The position numbers and the translations under genes are program-made. Under the pieces are notes generated by a model. That model did not search any database. It saw nothing but the letters and a program-made list of their open reading frames with translations, and was not told where the DNA came from. A stretch of 64,000 bases of DNA from JAYWGN01 sp043778255 (GTDB lineage: Bacteria > Bacteroidota > Bacteroidia > Chitinophagales > Chitinophagaceae): NCBI GenBank assembly GCA_043778255.1, contig JAYWGN010000047.1, positions 22,230 through 86,229 on the forward strand, given 5' to 3'. Shown here piece by piece: positions 7,798 through 17,150 of this stretch (its first letter is position 1; the number at the start of each line of letters is the position of its first letter).

Positions 7798-9183
7798 CTA
7801 GTCTAAGTCTAATTCATTATCCCAGTCGGCTCTTACTGATAATTTTTTGGATATAAGGGTTACTAATTCTGGTTGTTTTTTGGTAGTGTAATAACTGCCC
7901 GTATCCCATAAGCCATTATTATTATCATCTTGCAATATGCGTAAGTCATACTCACCAGGTGGTAAGTTGGCTATAGTTAATTTTAATGATTTTAGTGGGT
8001 AGGTAAATGCAATATTGTCGTTTTGTACTAGCTGCAATATCCAATGTTGGGCAAGGTTGAGTGCATTAAACCTTATAGTTACTTTGCCATATTCTGTTAT
8101 AGCTTTTGTAGTAAATTTTAAGGTATCTGTTTTTGTTAAGAAATTATTTTTTGAATCAGTAGCAAATGTATTTTGTATTATTAATCGGTAGTTAGTTTGT
8201 GGTGCCCAATTAGTTTTTAATGTTATTTCTTTTTTGTTGGAGTCAACTGTTATTTGCTTGCTTAGGTTTTGTTTGTATGTAGTGTCAGTAAGTGTTAGTT
8301 TATTAGTATCAATAGTTAGTGTTTTTTGGTTAAATATTATTTTTAAGTTACTCAAAATATCTTGCCCTGTTGCACTTAGGTTGGTGGAGTACTTTAGTTT
8401 ATCTTTTGGGGTGGTTTTAGTATCATCTATTTTGGGTATTTCTTTTTCTTGTATGTAGGCATATAATTGCACATTAGTTATATTATTTGCTGCATTAATT
8501 GATGTAGCATTATACCCAAATAATTGCTTTGGCGATTGGTATTTTTTTTGTCCTCCTTCGTCGGCAATGGTGTATATGTTAAATGTTTTTGAGGGTAAGT
8601 TAATAAAGCTAAAGCTACCGTCGGCACTTAATTTGGTGTAGTACTTTGGTCGTTGTTTGGTTACCGCTGAGTCACTTAGGTTGTTATGTAATATTACAAT
8701 TAATGTAGTATCTACTTTGCCCGTTTCGGCTAGTATTACTTTACCACTTATTTTGTTACTATCAATATAATTGCCTGTGCTAAATGTATATACTAGGTCA
8801 TTTAATTTATTGCCTTCATTTACATCTTTTATTGCTCCATTTATTGCAATGCTATAGGTGGTATTTGCTTCAAGGCTATCTTTAAGTTTTATGGTTACGG
8901 TTTTTAGTTTTCCATTTATTTCGGGTGGTATATTGGGTAATGGCGATATTACAACTTTATTTATAGCATCTTCTACCTGTATGTATTCATCAAAGTTGAG
9001 GGTAATTGTTTTTTCTTTATTATTAAGTGCATTATTGGTAGGGTTTACTTTTAGTAATACAGGTGCTAGGCTATCTCTACTGCCACCTACTGGAGGCACT
9101 ATATTGGCACACCCACTTGGTAAAGTATTAATTATAAATAAAAATGCAATTACTATTACTGCACTTAAATATTTGGTAAACAT
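7798..9183 (-). CDS. Ig-like domain (Big_5/SbsA-type) lipoprotein
   Basis: I start this gene at the ATG at 9183; an in-frame TTG 15 nt further out is less likely because the ATG directly precedes a typical lipoprotein leader (AVIVIAFLFIINTLPSGC) with Cys at the lipobox. The mature protein starts near GGSRDSLAPVLLKVNPTNN, followed by FDEYIQVEDAINKVVISPLP and YTFSTGNYID, the hallmarks of the Big_5 Ig-like domain found in many Bacteroidota lipoproteins. A carboxypeptidase-regulatory-like segment follows, then a second Big_5-like unit (KIIFNQKTLTIDTNKLTLTD ... DTLKFTTK). The C-terminus carries DLRILQDDNNNGLWDTGSY. It probably sits at an envelope membrane; its partner is unknown. About 460 residues, as expected for this class. 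Confidence 0.85.
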   Translation of the reverse strand: MFTKYLSAVIVIAFLFIINTLPSGCANIVPPVGGSRDSLAPVLLKVNPTNNALNNKEKTITLNFDEYIQVEDAINKVVISPLPNIPPEINGKLKTVTIKLKDSLEANTTYSIAINGAIKDVNEGNKLNDLVYTFSTGNYIDSNKISGKVILAETGKVDTTLIVILHNNLSDSAVTKQRPKYYTKLSADGSFSFINLPSKTFNIYTIADEGGQKKYQSPKQLFGYNATSINAANNITNVQLYAYIQEKEIPKIDDTKTTPKDKLKYSTNLSATGQDILSNLKIIFNQKTLTIDTNKLTLTDTTYKQNLSKQITVDSNKKEITLKTNWAPQTNYRLIIQNTFATDSKNNFLTKTDTLKFTTKAITEYGKVTIRFNALNLAQHWILQLVQNDNIAFTYPLKSLKLTIANLPPGEYDLRILQDDNNNGLWDTGSYYTTKKQPELVTLISKKLSVRADWDNELDLD

Positions 9184-9230
9184 GTTGCAAAAGTACAAAA
9201 TTAGTAGGGTTGCATAGTTGTATAAAAAAG

Positions 9231-11432
9231 TTAATTTTTGGCTAATTCAGCTGCCCATTCTTTAAAGTATGTTACTGCTCTTATTTCGGCAAAGGTATAA
9301 TTATCGCCAAGGTTTTGCTTTATGGCACTATAGCCCGGTTCAGTATTACGTTCAATTGCTGCTAGTATAGTTTCTAACTTTTCGTCCGTTACAAAGTAGG
9401 AAATGGGTATCTCCCCTTTTTTTAAATAAGTACTCAAATGCCCTTCTATAGTGCTTTCGGCTAGGTATCTTTCTTTTGCTATATCGGGTATTGACATTCC
9501 TTTTTTATAAGCCTCAAAGCTAAGTGCTGCACTGCTTAGTTCGCTTTTTGGTGCTTTTGTTGGCTGTTGTAGTTTGGGATCGTAAGGCTTTATAGCATCA
9601 TGTGCTGCTACAAATACTTCGTTATTGTAACTGGCTTGGTTAAGCTTTTGTAGCATTGTCCAAAGTTCTGTTTCGTATTTTTTTACTGTAGCAAGGTATA
9701 TTTTTATTTTACTGGCTGCACCAATTTCTTTGCTATGTAGTTGCAAAGGTTGTAATATATAATTGCAAATTGCGCTGCTAAAATATAGTAATGCTTTATT
9801 GGTTCTACTTTTTATATTTTCTAAGTCAATTGGTTGCTTCGTAAATATTTGTTTTAACTCGGTTTGAAATTTTATAGCAATATCATTTAATGCAATTGCT
9901 TTGTTGTACATACTGGTAGCTGTACTAAGTGCTTTTTCCTGTTCAGGTATTTTTTTGGTAGGTATCAAATTTTTATACTGTTCCAATAACACAATCATTT
10001 TAGTGAAACTAAAAAACTGGATTAACTGGTTTTGCATATAAGCATCTTTTTCCATTGTTAATACTCGTTGTAGTTCATCTTCTTTTGCTTCTTCTTTTGC
10101 AAATGCAATTATTCTAGCATCTGTATTTATTGCTGTTCTATCTATTTTGCTTTGTAATGTAAGTCCTTGCAAACTAGTACAACGGCTTAAGGCTACATAT
10201 ACTTGGCCTGCTGCAAATGATTGGCCTGCATCAATTATAATTTTTTCAAAAGTAAGCCCTTGGCTTTTGTGTATGGTAATGGCCCAAGCTAGCCGTATTG
10301 GGTATTGTGTATAGCTGCCCAGTTCATTTTCTTCTATTTCGTTAGCATCGGTTATACTGTAGCGTATATTTTTCCAAGTTTCAGTTTTTAACTCATAGGG
10401 TGTTATGTCGTTTTCAAATACTGCTGTTATTTTATCTTTTTCTATTTTGTTAATGGTAGCCAATTTGCCATTGTAATATTTTTTTTCGGTGCTACTATCA
10501 TTTTTTATAAACATTATTTGAGCACCTTCTTTTAATTGCAATTCCATATCGTTAGGTAGTAGCTTGTCGTTAAAGTCGCCCTTTACTTCACCTTTAAATG
10601 TTACTGTACTGGTGTTAAGTTTTGCCAGTTCTTTTTCATTAATATTGTTGGCTTTATAGTTATGTGTAGTTAGTACTATGGCCGTATTTTTTGAGGCTAA
10701 TGATTCAGGCACATACAAATCATTCAGTATTTCCAAATCATCGTTGGTGGTATGGTTATTTCTTATTCTGTTAAGTATATCAATAAATTGTTGATCGGTT
10801 TGTCGGTATATTTTTTTAAGTTCTATATACAATGGTTTATGCTCCTGCATTACTTGGGCACTAAAAAAAAATGGGGTTTCGTAGTAGCCTTCTAGCAGTT
10901 GCCACTCTTGCTCTGGTACTACAGGTGGTAGCTGGTACATATCGCCAATAAGTAGTACTTGTACACCGCCAAAAGGCAAATGGTAGGTACGTCGGTATTG
11001 TCGTAATATGGCATCTATAGCATCTAACACATCGGCTCGTACCATACTTATTTCATCAATTATAAGTAGCTGCAATTCGTTTATTAGTTTACGTTTGTCG
11101 TTGTTAAATTTTATGTTTTTAAATAAGGTATGCTTATCAGATATATTTGCTGCACTACCACCAAACTTGCTGCCACTATGGCTTTGGGGTATGTAAGGGC
11201 TAAATGGTAATTGAAAAAACGAATGCATAGTAACGCCACCTGCATTAATAGCGGCTACACCTGTGGGTGCTACTACTACGGTATTTTTTATAGTATTTTC
11301 TTTTATATGTTTAAGAAAGGTTGTTTTGCCAGTACCAGCTTTACCCGTTAAAAAAATTGATTGGTTGGTATTATTTACCAACTCTACTGCTAGGGTAAAT
11401 ATGGTGTTGGTGTTGTCTTGTTGTGTTGCCAT
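9231..11432 (-). CDS. PIF1/RecD2-like SF1 DNA helicase with C-terminal helix-turn-helix domain
   Basis: A 733-residue ATP-dependent helicase. Walker A is GKAGTGKTT (residues 30-38), followed by VVVAPTGVAAINAGGVTMHS (motif Ia), Walker B LLIIDEISMVRAD near residue 125 and GDMYQLPPV (motif III). The C-terminal SF1 motifs ITIHKSQGLTFEKIIID and YVALSRC lie near residues 380-415. Residues about 625-720 contain a helix-turn-helix module (SFEAYKKGMSIPDIAKERYL) like the HTH that closes this Bacteroidota helicase family. The role is probably replication-fork or G-quadruplex/repair helicase work; substrate polarity is not readable. The TerB-like gene starts upstream and ends 6 nt before this one, so the two are likely co-transcribed. 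Confidence 0.92.
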   Translation of the reverse strand: MATQQDNTNTIFTLAVELVNNTNQSIFLTGKAGTGKTTFLKHIKENTIKNTVVVAPTGVAAINAGGVTMHSFFQLPFSPYIPQSHSGSKFGGSAANISDKHTLFKNIKFNNDKRKLINELQLLIIDEISMVRADVLDAIDAILRQYRRTYHLPFGGVQVLLIGDMYQLPPVVPEQEWQLLEGYYETPFFFSAQVMQEHKPLYIELKKIYRQTDQQFIDILNRIRNNHTTNDDLEILNDLYVPESLASKNTAIVLTTHNYKANNINEKELAKLNTSTVTFKGEVKGDFNDKLLPNDMELQLKEGAQIMFIKNDSSTEKKYYNGKLATINKIEKDKITAVFENDITPYELKTETWKNIRYSITDANEIEENELGSYTQYPIRLAWAITIHKSQGLTFEKIIIDAGQSFAAGQVYVALSRCTSLQGLTLQSKIDRTAINTDARIIAFAKEEAKEDELQRVLTMEKDAYMQNQLIQFFSFTKMIVLLEQYKNLIPTKKIPEQEKALSTATSMYNKAIALNDIAIKFQTELKQIFTKQPIDLENIKSRTNKALLYFSSAICNYILQPLQLHSKEIGAASKIKIYLATVKKYETELWTMLQKLNQASYNNEVFVAAHDAIKPYDPKLQQPTKAPKSELSSAALSFEAYKKGMSIPDIAKERYLAESTIEGHLSTYLKKGEIPISYFVTDEKLETILAAIERNTEPGYSAIKQNLGDNYTFAEIRAVTYFKEWAAELAKN

Positions 11433-11438
11433 AAGTTA

Positions 11439-11783
11439 TTAATCTTCGGTATGCCAATTGGTGTACAGGTAATCAAATAATTTGTTTTCTTCGGGTACTA
11501 TTTTGCCATCGGCTTTAATAATAGCCACTGCAAATTGTAGTAATTTGTGCTGCTCATTTTGTGTAGTAAGTGTGTGGTAAGTATCCATATTGCTATGCAT
11601 AAATGCTTCATAATCTGTTAAGGGTAATACGGTAAGAAAAGCCAATTCCTCATCTAAATTTTTTGTGAATTGAAATTCATTTTCTAACCACTTTTTAATG
11701 ATAGCATCTTCTTTTTTATGCGGTTCACCATCAACCATACTGAGTAGCATTAATATATTGTAGCCTGCAATTTCCTTTGTCAT
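11439..11783 (-). CDS. TerB-like small helical protein
   Basis: This 114-residue soluble protein has two matching halves: an N-terminal helix pair with MVDGEPHKKEDAIIKKWLE and a C-terminal pair with IIKADGKIVPEENKLFDYLY. The paired 'x-D-G-x-x-x-x-E' loops are the pattern of TerB/DjlA-N-type all-helical domains, which often bind metal through these acidic loops. It has no signal peptide. Only 6 nt separate its stop from the helicase start, suggesting one transcript and possibly a joint role. Tellurite resistance should not be assumed, because no other ter gene is nearby. Confidence 0.65.
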   Translation of the reverse strand: MTKEIAGYNILMLLSMVDGEPHKKEDAIIKKWLENEFQFTKNLDEELAFLTVLPLTDYEAFMHSNMDTYHTLTTQNEQHKLLQFAVAIIKADGKIVPEENKLFDYLYTNWHTED

Positions 11784-11853
11784 TATGTAGTAATTTTGTG
11801 CAAAATAATATTTATTTTATTAATAATAATCTACAATTTTAATTATACCTATA

Positions 11854-12495
11854 ATGCAACCTATACTTTACTACTGTTACGATGCTTACTGTGGTTGGTG
11901 CTTTGGCAATAGAGATACAATGGCACAAGTTTATAAAACATATAATACAACACTAAGTGTAGAAGTATTAAGTGGTGGTATGGTAATAAATGCTACCCCA
12001 AAGCCAATAAGCCTTACTGCCGACTACATAAAAAATGCTTATGGCAATGTGCAAACTGCTACTGGCTGCACCTTTGGGGCCGATTACCTATGGCACATTA
12101 ACAACCCCCATAAAAGCGATTGGTACCCTAGCAGTGAAAAACCTGCTATTGCTATGAGTGTATTTAAAGATACATACCCTACAATGCAATTGCAATTTGC
12201 AAATGATTTGCTCTATGCTTTGCATTACGATGGTAGAGATTTGTGTGACGATGAAAGTTACCGGCATTTATTGGTAAAATATAATATTGATGCAACTACA
12301 TTTTACCAAAAAATAAAAGAAAAAACCTATAACGATGCAGCCTATGCAGAGTTTAAAGTATGCCAGCAATTAGGAGTTAAAGGCTTTCCTACACTGTACT
12401 TACAACTACCCAACAAAGCCGTACATGCTATTACCAATGGCTATACTAGCTTTACTATTATAAAGGAACGTATTGATTTGTTATTGACTCCTTAA
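11854..12495 (+). CDS. DsbA-family (FrnE-like) thioredoxin-fold oxidoreductase
   Basis: A 213-residue cytosolic protein with no signal peptide. The thioredoxin-fold active site is C-G-W-C at residues 14-17, right after the first beta strand (ILYYCYDAYCGWCFGN). A large helical insert follows, then the cis-Pro loop GFPTLYL near residue 180. This is the DsbA/FrnE/2-hydroxychromene isomerase-like architecture. It could reduce or isomerise disulfides, or act in oxidative stress defence; the substrate is unknown. An extra Cys three residues before the active site makes the motif CYDAYCGWC. It is a single gene between convergent and divergent neighbours. Confidence 0.85.
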   Translation: MQPILYYCYDAYCGWCFGNRDTMAQVYKTYNTTLSVEVLSGGMVINATPKPISLTADYIKNAYGNVQTATGCTFGADYLWHINNPHKSDWYPSSEKPAIAMSVFKDTYPTMQLQFANDLLYALHYDGRDLCDDESYRHLLVKYNIDATTFYQKIKEKTYNDAAYAEFKVCQQLGVKGFPTLYLQLPNKAVHAITNGYTSFTIIKERIDLLLTP

Positions 12496-12510
12496 CCCCA
12501 AATTGCCTAC

Positions 12511-13383
12511 CTATAGCAATACCTGCCAAGCAGTAGTTACATCGTTATTGTCAAGCAATTGTTTGGCGTAAGTATGTATTTCCATTTCCATTTCGGTAGG
12601 GTTAATGCTGTAGTATTGTACTATTTGCTTTAGCCTTTTATCGTTAAAGTTTGCATCTATTTGCGGTAGGGTTGTTACATTAGCCAATTGCCCTAAGTTG
12701 TTGCCTGTAAGTATAGTGCTATGCCTAATGCTTTGTGGCAGGGCATTTACACCTATTCCTAATTGTGTGTTGGGTTTAGCTACTGTAAACATATTGGTAC
12801 TATCTACCTTGCAATACCAATCGCCTCCTAGCCTTGCTATGTGGTTTGTTTTGGTTTGGTCTATAGTGTTATCGGTATTAAGTATTGCATCGTTTATATG
12901 CATTGTAATTACCTCTGCTATTACTAATTGGCCGGCTCCACCTTGGTTACCCATACTTTTTACTTCAAGTACTTTGCATTCCATTTGTATATTACTTTCG
13001 GCTACTCGTGGTGGCTTTATATGCAAGCTAGGTAGTGCCGTAAAACCTGCTTTTTCAAACTCATTAACACCTGCTGGGTATTCGCAACTACTCAAACTCA
13101 TTTGCTGTACCATATTATAATCCACTATATTAATTACTACTTCGGGTACGGCTATTACATTTTGTAGGGTATGTTTGGTAGTATTATCTCTACCTCGCCT
13201 TGCTGGCGAAAATATTACAATTGGGGGTTGGCTACTGAACACATTAAAAAAACTAAAAGGACTTAAATTTACTTCGCCATGTTCATTAATAGTACTTGCA
13301 AAAGCAATAGGACGTGGCGCTACAGCACATTGTAAGTAATTTTGTTTTTGGGCTGTGGTTATGTCGTTAAATTCTATAGTCAT
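12511..13383 (-). CDS. Flavin reductase-like domain protein (FMN-binding split barrel)
   Basis: A 290-residue protein whose first ~200 residues match the flavin reductase-like fold: AVAPRPIAFASTINEHGEVN, then SPFSFFNVFSSQPPIVIFSP, the classic pattern where FMN binds between the S-P-F-S-x-F loop and the following strand. RDNTTKHTLQN and EVVINIVDYNMVQQM continue the barrel. The last ~90 residues are an extra tail found in this Bacteroidota subfamily, including FNDKRLKQIVQYYSIN. It likely reduces FMN with NAD(P)H or binds flavin for another enzyme. It converges with the DsbA-like gene, with 15 nt between them. Confidence 0.88.
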   Translation of the reverse strand: MTIEFNDITTAQKQNYLQCAVAPRPIAFASTINEHGEVNLSPFSFFNVFSSQPPIVIFSPARRGRDNTTKHTLQNVIAVPEVVINIVDYNMVQQMSLSSCEYPAGVNEFEKAGFTALPSLHIKPPRVAESNIQMECKVLEVKSMGNQGGAGQLVIAEVITMHINDAILNTDNTIDQTKTNHIARLGGDWYCKVDSTNMFTVAKPNTQLGIGVNALPQSIRHSTILTGNNLGQLANVTTLPQIDANFNDKRLKQIVQYYSINPTEMEMEIHTYAKQLLDNNDVTTAWQVLL

Positions 13384-13392
13384 TTTATTTAC

Positions 13393-14046
13393 TTATTTTT
13401 GTTGCCATTGTAAGGTATTAAATAAGTGCTGTATATCTTTTAATACAAATGCAGTAACTGGCCGTGTACTATCTTCTTTTGGTTGAGCATCGTAGTACAT
13501 TGCTCCACGTAAAAAGTGTGTAACACTATCCGTCATAAAAAATTGAATAGGGCTAGCAGCATCGCCACCAGCCTTAAATAATATACCATTAATATTATTG
13601 GGCGAATGTATAATTTCGTTTTTAATATCGGTTGATTTGTATATATGCTTGGAGGTTAAGTTAAAGGCATCTTCCTTTAATTTTTCAAAACTATTTGCGC
13701 CTATTGAGTCTTTGTAAATACCAGTTAGGGGGTCTTTTTTTTTATAGGTTGATGATCCATTTATGCTGTTGTAGCTAATATATATTTTGCAATTATACTT
13801 GGGATAGCTAATATTAATCCAATCATTATTATTGGTTTCGGTATCAAATATGCTACTATCTTTTTCAATTACGGCATCGTTAGCATACTCAAAAGTATAA
13901 GGGTAGTTGGGTTGTGTAAACTTAGTGTAAGTACGTACAGTAGGCAGTTGTATAGCAAAGTAACCCTGTGGCTTAGGTTGGTAGTCACTATTGCAAGCAG
14001 TAGCAATTACAATACTTATAAGTAGGCTACAGCATTTTAATTTCAT
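13393..14046 (-). CDS. gldD: Gliding motility lipoprotein GldD
   Basis: I start this gene at the ATG at 14046, one base after the gldE stop; a TTG 15 nt upstream lies inside gldE. The leader MKLKCCSLLISIVIATAC ends in a lipobox Cys. The mature protein opens with YQPKPQGYFAIQLPTVRTY, the conserved start of GldD, and continues with YPYTFEYANDAVIEKD, also typical. GldD is an envelope lipoprotein essential for gliding and type IX secretion in Flavobacterium; its biochemical role is unknown. Placement directly after gldE is the conserved order in the phylum and supports the call. It lies 9 nt from the neighbouring flavin reductase gene on the same strand. Confidence 0.93.
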   Translation of the reverse strand: MKLKCCSLLISIVIATACNSDYQPKPQGYFAIQLPTVRTYTKFTQPNYPYTFEYANDAVIEKDSSIFDTETNNNDWINISYPKYNCKIYISYNSINGSSTYKKKDPLTGIYKDSIGANSFEKLKEDAFNLTSKHIYKSTDIKNEIIHSPNNINGILFKAGGDAASPIQFFMTDSVTHFLRGAMYYDAQPKEDSTRPVTAFVLKDIQHLFNTLQWQQK

Positions 14047-14047
14047 A

Positions 14048-15364
14048 TTAATTAGGTACAACTTTTATTTTTTTAACTCTATTTTTTTCTAATTCTAATA
14101 TAGTAAATGCATAGCCGTGGTAAGTTATAGTTTCATCTTGGTTGGGTATTCGTTCGGCTATTTCAAATACTAAGCCGCCTAGTGAGTCACTCTCACCACG
14201 TATTGCATCAAATGTAGTAACGGGTACATTCATTTTTTTGCACATATCGTTAATCATAATTTTACCATCAAATATAAAATTATTTTCGTCCTGCAAATTT
14301 TCGTTGTTATCTTCTTCATCAAATTCATCTTTTATTTCGCCTATTATTTCTTCCAATATATCTTCTAACGTTACTATGCCACTTGTACCGCCAAACTCAT
14401 CAACTACTACTGCAATATGTATATGTTTTTGTCTAAACTCTTGTAGCAAATCTTCTATTAATTTTTGTTCGTGTACAAATACGGTAGGTCTTATAAGTGT
14501 TTGCCAATCGTAGTTTGCATCTTGGTGTAAGTGTGGCAACAAATCTTTAGTGTATATAATTCCTTTAATTTCATCTAAGGTATTTTTATATACAGGTAAT
14601 CGGCTATAGTGAAGCTCTTCTACTCGTTTTATTAAGGCCTCAAAAGTGGTATTTATTTCTATTCCATTTACATCTAAGCGTTGCCTCATTACTTGCTTTA
14701 CGGTGGTATTACCAAATTTTCTTATACCTTTTAGTATCTCCTTTTCTTCGGCTGTTGCCTCGGAGTCTGGTAATTTATCAATAGCAAAATCTAGTAATTC
14801 GCCATCAATTTTTGGCTTGTTTTCGTTGCCAAATTTACTATCTAAATTGTCGCTTACTTTAATAAGGGGTTTGCTAATATTGCCAAATAACAAATAAATA
14901 ATTTCTACAATAAATGATGATTGGTAGGCAAAGCGAATATTATTTTGGCTTGCCCACACCTTAGGTAATATATTGCCAAATAGTACTAGCATAAGGCTAA
15001 TAATACCAAACTCAACCAAAAATAAAAGGGTTCGGCTTATTACATATTTATCGAAAAAGGAAACAATAATATAGTTGGATAATATAATAATAGCAATAGT
15101 AAGTACAATGTTGGCAATGGTAATAGCTCCTAGTAAGCCTTTGGGGTTTTCTAAAAAACTAACAATTCTTTTTGCTGCATCGTGTTGTTTGGTTTTGAGC
15201 ATACTAATATCTTTGTAAGTAAGTGAAAACAGGGCAACTTCGGCACCACTCACAAAAAACAAAAAAAGTATTAATACAACCGTAAGTGTAATTAATATAG
15301 CACTTGGTGCAATACTAATAGCTAGGTATTGTTGTGAACAATTGAGTATCGAAAAACTATCCAA
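14048..15364 (-). CDS. gldE: GldE, gliding-associated CNNM/CBS/CorC-domain membrane protein
   Basis: A 438-residue protein beginning at TTG; no in-frame ATG precedes the first membrane helix. Order of parts: N-terminal DUF21/CNNM membrane domain with about three to four helices (LTVVLILFLFFVSGAEVALF onwards), a CBS-domain pair from about residue 210 to 340 (VMRQRLDVNGIEINTTF; IAVVVDEFGGTSGIVTLEDI) and a C-terminal CorC/HlyC domain (DGKIMINDMCKKMN ... RGESDSLGGLVFE). GldE is needed for gliding and T9SS function and partners GldD genetically. The CNNM architecture is shared with magnesium/cobalt efflux proteins, so ion handling is possible. Operon order on this strand is mutY-ssb-gldE-gldD. Confidence 0.92.
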   Translation of the reverse strand: MDSFSILNCSQQYLAISIAPSAILITLTVVLILFLFFVSGAEVALFSLTYKDISMLKTKQHDAAKRIVSFLENPKGLLGAITIANIVLTIAIIILSNYIIVSFFDKYVISRTLLFLVEFGIISLMLVLFGNILPKVWASQNNIRFAYQSSFIVEIIYLLFGNISKPLIKVSDNLDSKFGNENKPKIDGELLDFAIDKLPDSEATAEEKEILKGIRKFGNTTVKQVMRQRLDVNGIEINTTFEALIKRVEELHYSRLPVYKNTLDEIKGIIYTKDLLPHLHQDANYDWQTLIRPTVFVHEQKLIEDLLQEFRQKHIHIAVVVDEFGGTSGIVTLEDILEEIIGEIKDEFDEEDNNENLQDENNFIFDGKIMINDMCKKMNVPVTTFDAIRGESDSLGGLVFEIAERIPNQDETITYHGYAFTILELEKNRVKKIKVVPN

Positions 15365-15491
15365 AGTAGAGTGTTAGTTTTGTAATTATTAATAAGTTCA
15401 AATATAGTACAATTGCAGTAGTAATGGTAAAAATGATAGTTGGTACTTTAAATATTAATCAGATTTTTTTTAACGTAGTGAAAAAAAAAAA

Positions 15492-15902
15492 TTACAATAA
15501 CTCATCAGTATGTGGCAATGGAGGTACTTCAGTTTCGGGTTCATTATCGGGGTAGCCTGTCCCTTCTTTGGCTCTTTTGTCGAGCATTATAAGGTTATCG
15601 CCTATTATTTCGGTAGCAAATTTTCTTTGCCCATCTTTATCATCCCAATTACGAGTTTTTAATCGGCCTTCAATATATACTAGGCTGCCTTTGTGCAAAT
15701 ATTTATCGGCTAGTTCGGCTAAGCCACGCCACAGTACTACGGTGTGCCACTCAGTTTGCGATATCAGTTTACCCGTTTTATCTTTAAAGGTTTCGGTGGT
15801 GGCCAACGGAAATTTTGCAACGCCAATATTGCCTTCCAAAAACTGAATATCGGGGTCTTTACCTAAGTTGCCAATTAGTACTACTTTGTTAACACCTCTC
15901 AT
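15492..15902 (-). CDS. ssb: Single-stranded DNA-binding protein
   Basis: A 136-residue protein with the complete SSB OB-fold: MRGVNKVVLIGNLGKDPDI, FPLATTETFKDKTG, TEWHTVVLWRGLAELADKYL and KGSLVYIEGRLKTRNWDDKDG, ending near residue 112. It should bind single-stranded DNA as a tetramer in replication and repair. The tail is short and acidic and ends PLPHTDELL rather than the usual D-D-x-P-F tip that docks partner proteins, so the terminal Phe is missing. The neighbours mutY upstream and gldE downstream reproduce the conserved Bacteroidota block. Confidence 0.95.
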   Translation of the reverse strand: MRGVNKVVLIGNLGKDPDIQFLEGNIGVAKFPLATTETFKDKTGKLISQTEWHTVVLWRGLAELADKYLHKGSLVYIEGRLKTRNWDDKDGQRKFATEIIGDNLIMLDKRAKEGTGYPDNEPETEVPPLPHTDELL

Positions 15903-15962
15903 AATTAATTGTATTTTTTAATATTAATAAAAATTATGCTGTAATAAAGATACTGTATTTAT

Positions 15963-17003
15963 TTAATCAAATAGTTGTTGAAAGCTATCATTTTGCAAAA
16001 AATTATTAATAATAGCAGGGAACGATAATTTTGAAAATGCATTTTTACTAACCCAATTATAACCTTTAATATTAACCAATGTTGGTATAGTTATGCATAC
16101 AAATTGTGCTGTTATATATTGGTGTGTAAGCTTTTGTAGGTAGGGTATACTTGTACTTATTATTTTATAATTAGTTATGCCTAATTGTTGTAAATATTTT
16201 TTTTCGGTATTAGGCTCTTCCATACTAACAAATTCATAAAGGTCTTTCCACACATCGTTTTCGGTTCGTTGGTGTACTAATATTTGTTTAGCGTAGCTAA
16301 TTATATAGTAGGTAAAAGTTCTTTTTTTAATGTAAACTTTTTTAGTTTTTACGGGTAGTTCATATACCGTGTTAGTTTGGAAGGCTATACATTTTTTTTG
16401 CAAAATGCAGTTGCTACAACTAGCTACTTTGGGTTTGCAAATGGTAGCACCAAAGTCCATAATAGCTTGGTTATAATTGGCTGCATCGTTTGTAGGCAAA
16501 AGGCTTTGAGCAAGTATAGCAAAATGTTTTTTACCTTCGGTACTATCTATTGGAGTGGCATTGCCAGTATAGCGGCTTAGTACCCTATACACATTACCAT
16601 CAACCACTGCATAAGGTAGGTTATAGGCAAACGAAGCTATAGCAGCAGCAGTATAATTACCCACCCCTTTAAGTGCCAATATTTCATGGTACAGTGTAGG
16701 AAATCCTTTACCTACATTTGCTATTTGCCTTGCAGTAAATAATAAATTTCGGCAACGGTTATAATAGCCCAAACCTTCCCACATTTTAAATACAACATCA
16801 TCTTTAGCACTAGCCAAATCAGTTATAGTTGGAAAGGAATGTATAAAATTTTGGTAGTATTTAAGTCCTTGTTCAGCCCTAGTTTGTTGCAATATTATTT
16901 CGCTAAGCCATATTTTATACGGGTCTTGTTCGCCTTTCCATGGTAGTTGGCGTTGGTTTTGGGTGTGGTGCCAGTGCAATATATTTTTGGTAAAGTAATT
17001 CAT
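15963..17003 (-). CDS. mutY: A/G-specific adenine DNA glycosylase
   Basis: A 346-residue repair enzyme that removes adenine mispaired with 8-oxoguanine. Visible features: the catalytic Glu in SEIILQQT (E35), helix-hairpin-helix LKGVGNYTAAAIASFAYN (111-128), catalytic Asp in VVDGNVYRVLSR (D135), and the [4Fe-4S] cluster ligands C189, C196, C199 and C205 with C-x6-C-x2-C-x5-C spacing. The C-terminal ~120 residues are the NUDIX-like 8-oxoG recognition domain. It is the first gene of the mutY-ssb-gldE-gldD run and is divergent from the HU gene, sharing a 147-bp intergenic region. Confidence 0.96.
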   Translation of the reverse strand: MNYFTKNILHWHHTQNQRQLPWKGEQDPYKIWLSEIILQQTRAEQGLKYYQNFIHSFPTITDLASAKDDVVFKMWEGLGYYNRCRNLLFTARQIANVGKGFPTLYHEILALKGVGNYTAAAIASFAYNLPYAVVDGNVYRVLSRYTGNATPIDSTEGKKHFAILAQSLLPTNDAANYNQAIMDFGATICKPKVASCSNCILQKKCIAFQTNTVYELPVKTKKVYIKKRTFTYYIISYAKQILVHQRTENDVWKDLYEFVSMEEPNTEKKYLQQLGITNYKIISTSIPYLQKLTHQYITAQFVCITIPTLVNIKGYNWVSKNAFSKLSFPAIINNFLQNDSFQQLFD

Positions 17004-17150
17004 AACAAGTACTTAATTATATGGTTTTCAGTTATTTAGGTAAAATAAAGCCAGTTTGTAATTTTTATTTTTTTAATTATTTTTATAAAAATTTGCAAGG
17101 TTCAATATTTTGTTATACATTAGTAATCAATTTATTACAATTAATCTATT

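Noticed and set aside
11439..11783. Tellurite-resistance operon
   Set aside because: Only a TerB-like protein is present; no terC, terD or related genes nearby, so the name would mislead.
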